A stretch of 38,325 bases of DNA from Planctomycetota bacterium. Its GTDB lineage: Bacteria > Planctomycetota > UBA1135 > GCA-002686595. Position 1 is the stretch's first letter, and each line of letters opens with the position of its first letter. The notes beneath the pieces are model-generated. The model did no database searches. It worked only from the letters and a program-made list of their open reading frames with translations, and was not told the DNA's origin. The position numbers were made by a program, and so were the translations under genes. The stretch covers positions 1-38,325 of the forward strand of contig JAJDEW010000170.1 of the NCBI GenBank assembly GCA_029259595.1, in the 5' to 3' direction. Positions 32,299-38,325 of the stretch are shown here, in pieces.

Positions 32299-33312
32299 TC
32301 ACCTCGTTTCGTTTTCGGATTCCGCGGACGCGAGCGGCACGACGACGAGCGCGCGCTCGATCGTTCTCCGTTCCGCGGGACGTTCGGTCGCCTGCCAGCC
32401 CACCTGGCCTTCGCCGTATTCGACGCGCTCCCTGGCGACGGGCGCGTTGGCGATGTCCTCGAGCGTTTCGAAGCCCACACGCAGCTGGCCGAAGACCGTG
32501 TATTGGCCGTCGAGGGCGGGCGCGGGCACGAGGCACACGAAGAACTGGCTCGTCGCGGAGTGAACGTCCGCGCCGCGCGCCATCGAGAGCGTGCCGCGCA
32601 CGTGGGCCTGTTCGCTGAACTCCGCCTCGACCGCGCGCGGACCGCTGCCGCGACCCCACTCCCAGGGCTCGAAGGCCGGGTCCTTCGTGCGCGGATCACC
32701 GGCCTGAGCCAGGAACTCGGGGATCACACGGTGGAAGAGGATGCCGTCGTAGAAGCCCTCCTGGACCAGCGCCAGGAAGTTGCGCACGTGTCCCGGCGCG
32801 AGGTCGGGGCGCAGGTCGAACAGGAGCACTCCGCGGTTCGTCTCGACGAGCACCGAGAGCCCGTTCAAACGCTCGGCCGCGACCGCCAGGTAGTCGACGC
32901 GGGGTGCTCTTCGGAAGGCGAGCACGTCGACGGCCGCGTCGCCGTCCCGGCCCAGACGAAAGTCGGTCCGGGGCTCGAAGGTGCCGCGCAGGTCGAGGGT
33001 CAAGGCCAGGTCGGTCGCCTGCGGGAAAACGAGCCTGTCCGCGGCGCGCGAGCCGATCGGCTCACCATCGACCGTGAAGCCGGCGGGGCCGAGGCGCCAG
33101 GCCTCGACGGCGAACGCCGCACCGTCGCTCGCGAGCTCCAATCGCACGGAGTAGGGCTCGCCCTCGACCCAGACCGGGGGCGCGGTCCAGCTGGTCCGTA
33201 GCTCGCCCACGACACGGCCCCCTTCCTCCGGCCCCGAACGGGGCGCGGCTTCGGGAACCGCACCGGTCCCCGCGCAGGAGACCAGAGCCGAGAGGGCGAG
33301 CACCAAGGTCAT
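32299..33312 (-). CDS. Lipoprotein with C-terminal cyclophilin domain
   Basis: 337 residues. The N-terminus is a short lipoprotein signal (LVLALSALVSC, Cys13). Residues ~35-145 form an unrecognised beta-rich domain (WVEGEPYSVRLELASDG, ADRLVFPQATDLALTLDLRGTF). The cyclophilin domain follows (about 150-310): APGHVRNFLALVQEGFYDGILFHRVIPEFLAQAG, GTLSMARGADVHSATSQFFVCL and DGQYTVFGQL. It would act as an exported, membrane-anchored folding helper. Its ATG touches the stop of the dehydrogenase gene (TGAATG) and its stop lies 4 bp before the next cyclophilin, so translation of the whole segment is probably coupled. Confidence 0.9.
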   Translation of the reverse strand: MTLVLALSALVSCAGTGAVPEAAPRSGPEEGGRVVGELRTSWTAPPVWVEGEPYSVRLELASDGAAFAVEAWRLGPAGFTVDGEPIGSRAADRLVFPQATDLALTLDLRGTFEPRTDFRLGRDGDAAVDVLAFRRAPRVDYLAVAAERLNGLSVLVETNRGVLLFDLRPDLAPGHVRNFLALVQEGFYDGILFHRVIPEFLAQAGDPRTKDPAFEPWEWGRGSGPRAVEAEFSEQAHVRGTLSMARGADVHSATSQFFVCLVPAPALDGQYTVFGQLRVGFETLEDIANAPVARERVEYGEGQVGWQATERPAERRTIERALVVVPLASAESENETR

Positions 33313-34209
33313 TCAGCCGACCTTCTTGTCCCCGTCCCACTTGAAGAAGCCCTCGCCCGACTTGCGGCCGAGCTTGCCCGCCTTCACCTTCTCGCGCAGG
33401 AGTGCGGGGATCGCGAAGGCAGGCTCGTCGGGATAGCGTTCGCACCAGCCTTCGAGGATGTAGAGCGTCGTGTCCAACCCGACGTAGTCGGTCAGCGTGA
33501 TCGGCCCCATCGGATGTCCGCAGCCGAATTGCATGGCCGTGTCGATGTCCTCCTTCGTCGCGTCCCCGCGCTCGAGCATGGAGAGCGCCTGGACCATGAA
33601 GGGCACCAAGAGGCGATTCACGACGAAGCCTGGGGTGTCCTTGCAGGAAACGGGCGACTTGCCACAGGCTTCGCCGAACGAGCGCGCGGCCGCGAAGACC
33701 TCGTCGTCGGTCGCGTCGGTCCGGACGACCTCGACCAGCCGCATGAGCTGGACGGGGTTGAAGAAGTGCAGGCCAACGAAGCGCTCAGGGCGCCCTGACG
33801 CCTCCGCCATCTCGCCGATCGGGAACGAGGACGTGTTCGACGCGAAGATGCCCTGCTTCTTGACGATCGAACCGAGCTCGGCGAAGAGCGCCTTCTTCAC
33901 GCCCAGGTCCTCGACGATCGCTTCGACGACGAGGTCGCAGTCGGCGAGGTCGGCCTTGTTCGTCGTGCCGCGGATCCGGCCGAGCGTCGCGGCCGCGGCC
34001 GCCTTGGCATCGGCTTCGGACGCCTTGCCCTTCTCGACCGCCTTCTGCGCGAGCTTCTCGACGCTCTTCTCGATCCGAGCCAGGCCCTTGTCGAGGAAGG
34101 CCTGCTCGGCTTCGAGGCAAATGACGTTGCAGCCGCCCTGGGCCGCGACCTGGACGATTCCGTGGCCCATCAGGCCACAACCGACGACTCCGACTTTTTT
34201 GATCTGCAT
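33313..34209 (-). CDS. 3-hydroxybutyryl-CoA dehydrogenase
   Basis: 298 residues from ATG 34209; the frame is open further to 34302 without domain content. NAD-binding GCGLMGHG at 10-17 follows a short first strand (VGVVG). Catalytic residues: Ser124 and Asn125 region in SNTSS, His148 in GLHFFNP, Glu97 nearby. KDTPGFVVNRLLVPF and GCGHPMGPITLTDYVGLDT are the C-terminal domain signatures. It reduces acetoacetyl-CoA to (S)-3-hydroxybutyryl-CoA or runs in reverse in beta-oxidation. It sits 47 bp after the first thiolase and directly abuts the lipoprotein cyclophilin. Confidence 0.94.
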   Translation of the reverse strand: MQIKKVGVVGCGLMGHGIVQVAAQGGCNVICLEAEQAFLDKGLARIEKSVEKLAQKAVEKGKASEADAKAAAAATLGRIRGTTNKADLADCDLVVEAIVEDLGVKKALFAELGSIVKKQGIFASNTSSFPIGEMAEASGRPERFVGLHFFNPVQLMRLVEVVRTDATDDEVFAAARSFGEACGKSPVSCKDTPGFVVNRLLVPFMVQALSMLERGDATKEDIDTAMQFGCGHPMGPITLTDYVGLDTTLYILEGWCERYPDEPAFAIPALLREKVKAGKLGRKSGEGFFKWDGDKKVG

Positions 34210-34256
34210 GGTTTCTCTGCTCGTTCTCGTTCCTTGATCCTGGTCGTATTCGTGCC

Positions 34257-35456
34257 CTAGCGGGAGAGCGCCAGCGCGAAACCGAGCCCCCCCGACACGC
34301 ACAGCGTCGCGAGTCCCGACTTGGCATCACGGCGACGGAGCTCGTGCAGCAGCGTCACGACGATGCGTGCCCCGGTGGCTCCGATGGGGTGTCCGAGCGC
34401 GATCGCGCCGCCGTTCACGTTGACGCGGTCGAGATCGAATTCCGCCTTGCGACGGCAAGCGAGGACCTGCGCCGCGAAGGCTTCGTTGAGTTCGATCAGC
34501 TCGTAGTCGTTCCAGCCGCGTCCGTTCTTCGCCTGCAGGGCCGCGACGGCCGGCACGGGGCCGAGCCCCATCACGGACGGGTCGAGGCCGACCTGGGTGC
34601 TCGCGCCGATCCGCGCCAGCGGCTCGAGGCCGAGCTCGTTCGCGCGCCGGGCGGTCATGAGCAGCACCGCTGCGGCGCCGTCGGTGATCCCGGAGGCATT
34701 GCCCGCCGTCACCGTGCCTTCCCGGTCGAAGACGGGCGGGAGCTTCCCGAGTCCCTCGAGGGTCGCGTTCGGTCGCACGTGCTCGTCCGCCGTCACGACC
34801 ACGTCGCCCTTGCGCCCCGGAACGGTGACCGGCGCGATCTCCGCTTCGAAGCGCCCGGCCTCGATCGCGGCCCCCGCACGGCGCTGGCTCTCCAGGGCGA
34901 AGCGATCCTGCTCGTCGCGCGAGATGTCGAGCTCGCGCGCGAGCTTCTCGGCCGTCTCCCCCATCAACATGCCGGAGAGGGGGCAGAGGAAGCCGTCCTC
35001 GTACATCGCGTCCACGACCTTCGCGTGGCCCAGACGGTAGCCGCTGCGCATCTTCGGCAGGAAGTAGGGCAGTCCGCTCATGCTTTCCGTGCCGCCCGCG
35101 ACCGCCACGTCGGTCCGGCCGAGCGCGATCGATTCGGCGGCGAGCGCGATCGACTTGAGTCCCGAGGCGCAGGCCATGTTGACGGTCCAGGCCGGGGTCG
35201 TCTCCGGCAGGCCGGCGCGCACGGAGACCTGGCGCGCCACGTTGGGACCCCCACCGGCCTGGCGTCCGTTGCCGAACACGAGCTCTCCGACCTCCATCGG
35301 ATCGATCGCGGCCTGCGCCAGAAGGGCCGTCACGACTCTCGTTCCGAGATCGGCGGCGCGGAGGTCCGCGAAGGACCCCATGTACTTTCCGATCGGCGTC
35401 CGCAGGGCATGCGTGACGACGACTTCACGGTCGGACGAGGAGGAAGGTGCGGGCAT
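34257..35456 (-). CDS. Acetyl-CoA acetyltransferase (thiolase), first copy
   Basis: 399 residues from ATG 35456; the open frame goes to 35636 but that extension is Arg/Pro-rich and without domain content. Nucleophile Cys96 in NMACASG, His356 in GHPIGATG, Cys386 in LCVSGGLG. First gene of the nine-gene minus-strand run. Together with the dehydrogenase, hydratase and second thiolase it makes a complete set for acetoacetyl-CoA, 3-hydroxybutyryl-CoA and crotonyl-CoA interconversion. Whether the direction is degradative or synthetic cannot be told; no acyl-CoA dehydrogenase, PHB synthase or crotonyl-CoA reductase is visible in the window. Confidence 0.93.
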   Translation of the reverse strand: MPAPSSSSDREVVVTHALRTPIGKYMGSFADLRAADLGTRVVTALLAQAAIDPMEVGELVFGNGRQAGGGPNVARQVSVRAGLPETTPAWTVNMACASGLKSIALAAESIALGRTDVAVAGGTESMSGLPYFLPKMRSGYRLGHAKVVDAMYEDGFLCPLSGMLMGETAEKLARELDISRDEQDRFALESQRRAGAAIEAGRFEAEIAPVTVPGRKGDVVVTADEHVRPNATLEGLGKLPPVFDREGTVTAGNASGITDGAAAVLLMTARRANELGLEPLARIGASTQVGLDPSVMGLGPVPAVAALQAKNGRGWNDYELIELNEAFAAQVLACRRKAEFDLDRVNVNGGAIALGHPIGATGARIVVTLLHELRRRDAKSGLATLCVSGGLGFALALSR

Positions 35457-35784
35457 CGAGCGATCGGTTGGGGCGGACGCGGAGCCACCGGAGCGGGACG
35501 AATGCTCGTCCCCGTTTCCGGCGCCGTGGAGGTCGCTTCGCCGCCGATCAGGCGGATGAGGACGCGCCCCCCGCGGTCGTCCTTCACGTGGGGCGCAAAG
35601 GACCGCAAGCAGGCCGAAGCGACGCTGCGAGCGCATCCTGCGCCCGCGTCAGCCGGCTTTCGAGGGCGAACAGGATAGTGAGCCCCGCGGGGCCTGGCAA
35701 GCGAGCCGACGATCCCTTGCTCGACCGCTTTTGCCCCTGCTCCGGGAGGTCGGTAGACTCGGGGCCCTTCCCGAAGGACCGCGC
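35457..35784. other. Divergent intergenic spacer, 328 bp
   Basis: Between the first thiolase and the SirB1-like gene. Open frames running in from both sides are Arg/Pro-rich and look like shadows. No palindromic repeat of the alpha or beta type is present, unlike the divergent spacers at 1735-2377 and 23506-23982. It should hold the operon promoter, which I could not place, and a candidate promoter for the SirB1-like gene. Confidence 0.6.
35731..35759 (+). promoter_or_regulatory. Candidate sigma-70-type promoter for the SirB1-like gene
   Basis: TTGCCC at 35731-35736 and TAGACT at 35754-35759 are separated by 17 bp. Transcription would start about 19 bp before the ATG at 35785. The match is modest and the GC-rich background makes the AT-richer -10 box more notable, but this is not proof. 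Confidence 0.35.
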
Positions 35785-36723
35785 ATGCGACCGTCACCAG
35801 GTCATTTTCACACTTCCCGAGCCCGTACCGGCGCCCAGGCCCCGCAAGCGGCCGCCTCGGATCCGCGCGCGCGACTGCGGGCCCTAGTGACGCTGCTCGA
35901 CGACGACAACGAAGGCATCGTCCGCCGGGTCCAGTCCGAGCTCCTGAGCCTGGGCAAGCAGGCCCGTCCCGCCCTGCGGTCGGCCGAGAGCTCGGACCTG
36001 CCGCGGTTGCGCTCGCGGGCGCGGCTCGTCCTGCGGCGGCTCGAGAAGCGCGACGCCCTGCGCCGACTGACGAAATACGCCGCGGGCAGCACGATCGATC
36101 TCGAGCGGGCGCTCTGGCTCCTGTCGCGCATCGAACGGGACGACTTCGACGCGCGGCCCTACGTCCGGACCCTCGACGCGATGGCGAACGAGGTTCGCGA
36201 GCGTATCGCGGAGGAAGCGGATCCCAGCGCCCACCCCGTGCTCTTGGCCCAGGTCCTCGGGACCGATCTCGGCTACTCCGGCAGCGAGGTCGACTTCGAC
36301 CACCCGGACAACATCTACCTGCATCGCACGATCGAGCGCAAGCGGGGCATGCCGCTCACGCTGACCGCGATCTACATCCTCGTCGCCCGGCGCGTCGGCA
36401 TCCGCGTGGCGGCGGTCCCGCTCCCCGGGCACGTCATGCTGCGCGTGTACTGGAGCCGGCGCTCGGTCCTGCTCGATCCCTTCCGGGGCGGGCGCCTGCG
36501 AACACGGGCCGAGTGCAATCAATACTTGTCTCAGCACGGCCTCGCCCCCAACCCGGCCTGGTTCCGGGATGCGAGCGACGTCGACCTGCTCCAGCGCCAC
36601 ACGCTGAACCTGATGAACAGCCTCCAGCTGCGCGGCCTCGAGAGCCAGGCGCGCGAGCTCCACCGCATCGCGGGCATCCTCGGCCGCTCTCCGGCGCGCC
36701 CGCTCTCGCCGCGTTCCGCCTAG
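35785..36723 (+). CDS. SirB1-family transglutaminase-like protein
   Basis: 312 residues from ATG 35785. The N-terminal ~120 residues are helical and Arg/Leu-rich (LLDDDNEGIVRRVQSELLSLG), resembling a HEAT-like repeat. The SirB1/Transglut_core2 domain follows: DHPDNIYLHRTIERKRGMPLTLTAIYILVARRVGI at about residues 172-206, then AAVPLPGHVMLRV and LLDPFRGG. The family is transglutaminase-like but usually lacks activity data; here Thr/Leu stand where a catalytic Cys would be, as in other SirB1 proteins. No signal peptide. The Lon-N-domain gene follows after 98 bp. Role unknown. Confidence 0.82.
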   Translation: MRPSPGHFHTSRARTGAQAPQAAASDPRARLRALVTLLDDDNEGIVRRVQSELLSLGKQARPALRSAESSDLPRLRSRARLVLRRLEKRDALRRLTKYAAGSTIDLERALWLLSRIERDDFDARPYVRTLDAMANEVRERIAEEADPSAHPVLLAQVLGTDLGYSGSEVDFDHPDNIYLHRTIERKRGMPLTLTAIYILVARRVGIRVAAVPLPGHVMLRVYWSRRSVLLDPFRGGRLRTRAECNQYLSQHGLAPNPAWFRDASDVDLLQRHTLNLMNSLQLRGLESQARELHRIAGILGRSPARPLSPRSA

Positions 36724-36821
36724 TTGGGTGAATCGAAAGTTCGCGCCCTGACTTTCGCGCCCTCCCGCCTACGAGCCTTCCGTTGGATCCGATTCCCGAG
36801 ACCTGGCCTCCCGAGCAGGAG

Positions 36822-37445
36822 ATGCGAGCGGTCGTCCCGCTCTTCCCGCTGCCGCGGATTCTCCTGTTCCCCGGCGTCGTCCTACCGCTCCACATCTTCG
36901 AGGAGCGCTACAAGGCGATGGTCGAGGACTCCCTCGACGGCCCGGGGCGCATCGTCGTCGGCACGGTCCTGCGCGGCCGCGAGGGCGACATGGAGGGTTC
37001 TCCTCCGGTCTACCCCGTCGCGGGACTGGGCGAGATCGGACGCCACCAGCGCTTGGACGACGGCGGCTTCCACGTCTGGCTCGTGGGACTGAAGCGCATC
37101 CACCTGCGTGAGGTCGAATCCGACAAGCCCTACCGCCTGGTCGAGATCACGGCCGCGCCCGACATCGAGGTCCCCGTCCAGCGCGAGGCCGTCCTGCGCA
37201 AGAAGCTCGTCAGCGCGATTCTCGAGCGCACGACAGGGCTCGCGACGATCCCGCCCAACGTCCACGTTTCGCACCTTGCCGACCTCCTGATCCTGCGCAT
37301 GAACCTGCCGTCCGAGCTCTTGACCGAACTCTTCGGCGAGGTCGACACGGAACAGCGGGCCCTGCGCGCCCTGGCGGAACACGGAGAACGCCCGCTGCTC
37401 GACGGCCCGGATGACGCCGAGCCCGACGCGGGGCGCCCGGACTGA
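36822..37445 (+). CDS. Lon N-terminal (LAN) domain protein
   Basis: 207 residues from ATG 36822. I prefer this start because VVPLFPLPRILLFPGVVLPLHIFEERYKAMV begins at once, as in most stand-alone Lon substrate-binding proteins; a TTG at 36783 would add 13 residues. The domain runs through GRIVVGTVL, VYPVAGLGEIGRHQRLDDGGFHVWLVGLKRIHL and a helical second half ending near residue 190. There is no ATPase or protease domain. It might bind damaged or unfolded substrates, as the Lon N-terminal domain does; this is inferred from the family. Confidence 0.85.
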   Translation: MRAVVPLFPLPRILLFPGVVLPLHIFEERYKAMVEDSLDGPGRIVVGTVLRGREGDMEGSPPVYPVAGLGEIGRHQRLDDGGFHVWLVGLKRIHLREVESDKPYRLVEITAAPDIEVPVQREAVLRKKLVSAILERTTGLATIPPNVHVSHLADLLILRMNLPSELLTELFGEVDTEQRALRALAEHGERPLLDGPDDAEPDAGRPD

Positions 37446-37446
37446 C

Positions 37447-37460
37447 GCCCCGCGCGGGGC
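37447..37460. terminator. Small GC hairpin between convergent genes
   Basis: GCCCC-GCGC-GGGGC, a 5-bp stem with a 4-nt loop just after the Lon-domain stop and 66 bp before the end of xthA. No T-run. Weak candidate terminator. Confidence 0.3.
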
Positions 37461-37525
37461 TCATGTCCACCGCCAGAGCCGCTGGGCGGAAGGCTGGTCG
37501 AGTCGAGCCGCTTCGCAGCGCGCCG

Positions 37526-38296
37526 CTACTCGAAGGTCGCGACGACCGGGGCGTGGTCGCTGGGCTTGTCGCCGGCGCGGGCCTCGAGGTCGACCTCGAC
37601 TCCGCGGCAGGCAGCCAAGGCCGGCGGCGACAGCAGGAAATGATCGATGCGTAGACCACGGTTGCCGCGCTGGAAGCCGCGCGTGCGGAAATCCCACCAG
37701 GTGTAGATCCCGCCCTCGTCGGTGAAGTGGCGCAGGCCGTCGGCGAGGCCACAGTCCAGGATCCCGGCGAGCGCCTCCCGTTCGGGCGTCGAGCACAGGA
37801 TGCGATCACGCCACTTGTCCGGGTCGTAGATGTCGCGGTCGTCGAAGGTGACGTTGAAATCCCCCGCGACCACGACCTTCTCCCCCATGTCGTAGCGCTC
37901 GCGCAGGAAGGTTCCGAGCCGCTCCATCCAACGCAGCTTGTAGTCGTACTTGGGGGCGCCGACCTCCTGTCCGTTGACGACGTAGACGCACAGGGCCAGC
38001 ACGTCTCCGACGGTGGCGCCGATCACCCGCGCCTCTCCGTCGAACTCCTCGTCGCCAAAGCCGCGGACGACATCCTCGATCGGCTGCTTGGAGAGGATCG
38101 CGACGCCGTTGTAGGTCTTCTGACCGTGCAGGGCGAGGTTGTAGCCCAGCTCCTCGATCTCCTCGGCGGGGAACTGCTCCGGCAAGCACTTCGTCTCCTG
38201 GAGGAGGACGAGGTCGGGGCGCTTCTCCGACAACCAGGGCAGGATGCGCGGGAGGCGAGCTCGGACGGAATTGACGTTCCAGGTGGCGATCCGCAT
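37526..38296 (-). CDS. xthA: Exodeoxyribonuclease III
   Basis: 256 residues. ExoIII/AP-endonuclease fold: WNVNS with Asn7, QETK with Glu34, NGVAILSK, VVVAGDFNV with the Asp-Asn pair, LRIDHFLLS and SDHAPVVA near the end with the catalytic Asp-His. It cleaves at abasic sites and degrades DNA 3' to 5' during base-excision repair in the cytoplasm. Complete, with the start 29 bp from the window end. Nothing can be said of the gene beyond it. Confidence 0.95.
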   Translation of the reverse strand: MRIATWNVNSVRARLPRILPWLSEKRPDLVLLQETKCLPEQFPAEEIEELGYNLALHGQKTYNGVAILSKQPIEDVVRGFGDEEFDGEARVIGATVGDVLALCVYVVNGQEVGAPKYDYKLRWMERLGTFLRERYDMGEKVVVAGDFNVTFDDRDIYDPDKWRDRILCSTPEREALAGILDCGLADGLRHFTDEGGIYTWWDFRTRGFQRGNRGLRIDHFLLSPPALAACRGVEVDLEARAGDKPSDHAPVVATFE

Positions 38297-38325
38297 GGAG
38301 CCACACTAACGAACGCGCGCGCTCG

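Noticed and set aside
35457..35636. N-terminal extension of the first thiolase
   Set aside because: The extra residues are Arg/Pro-rich and without family similarity; thiolases begin close to ATG 35456.
1..38325. tRNA or rRNA genes, prophage or transposase genes
   Set aside because: I saw no tRNA cloverleaf, rRNA-like stretch, integrase or transposase on either strand by reading; a covariance-model search would be needed to exclude small RNAs.

Overview
The window is very GC-rich, densely coded bacterial chromosome. I read it as a Planctomycetota-type organism. The basis is a long exported FG-GAP repeat protein whose C-terminal tail I associate with that phylum, a small lipoprotein with an H-x8-DG-like ending, a soluble Ser/Thr kinase next to a PP2C phosphatase, and an ECF sigma/anti-sigma pair. 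This placement is inference: there is no rRNA or tRNA in the window to confirm it.

Layout. 1-417: 3' end of a DUF2071/YqjF-like gene. 457-1734 (-): PLP aminotransferase of class V. 1801-2283: non-coding composite of three abutting ~160-bp imperfect palindromes. 2378-5177 (+): prolyl oligopeptidase lipoprotein and a small lipoprotein. 5187-10172 (-): FG-GAP repeat protein and a CgeB-like glycosyltransferase. 10227-13798 (+): MogA, then a tightly packed DUF4266 / DUF3570 / TlpA-like / ApbE cluster, probably an extracytoplasmic flavin-linked redox system. 13820-15658 (-): CPA-type cation/proton antiporter. 15836-16588 (+): Delta3,Delta2-enoyl-CoA isomerase. 16598-19609 (-): gamma-glutamyltransferase-family enzyme followed by two bacterial PH-domain membrane proteins. 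19885-21906 (+): EgtD-like histidine methyltransferase and a DUF2071-like protein. 21941-23505 (-): ECF sigma factor and its membrane anti-sigma. 23614-23940: two more of the palindromic repeats. 23983-26176 (+): Ser/Thr kinase with four C-terminal zinc ribbons, then a PP2C phosphatase.

26109-35456 (-) is a nine-gene run: thiolase, 3-hydroxyacyl-CoA dehydrogenase, two cyclophilin-type peptidyl-prolyl isomerases, enoyl-CoA hydratase, second thiolase, a fused LeuD-LeuC aconitase-family enzyme, a LeuB-like dehydrogenase and a VOC-fold protein. The acyl-CoA enzymes together can interconvert acetyl-CoA, acetoacetyl-CoA, 3-hydroxybutyryl-CoA and crotonyl-CoA (or run beta-oxidation). The last enzymes form a separate isopropylmalate-like module. 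35785-37445 (+): SirB1-type transglutaminase-like protein and a Lon N-terminal-domain protein. 37526-38296 (-): exonuclease III.

The most unusual signals are: (a) the family of ~160-bp hairpin-forming repeats, found here only between divergent genes, one copy of which keeps the fold while much of its stem sequence differs; (b) the DUF4266/DUF3570/TlpA/ApbE redox cluster, with a Gly/Cys tail and a near-match to a flavinylation motif; (c) the kinase carrying eight paired Cys motifs; and (d) two peptidyl-prolyl isomerases inside an acyl-CoA operon.
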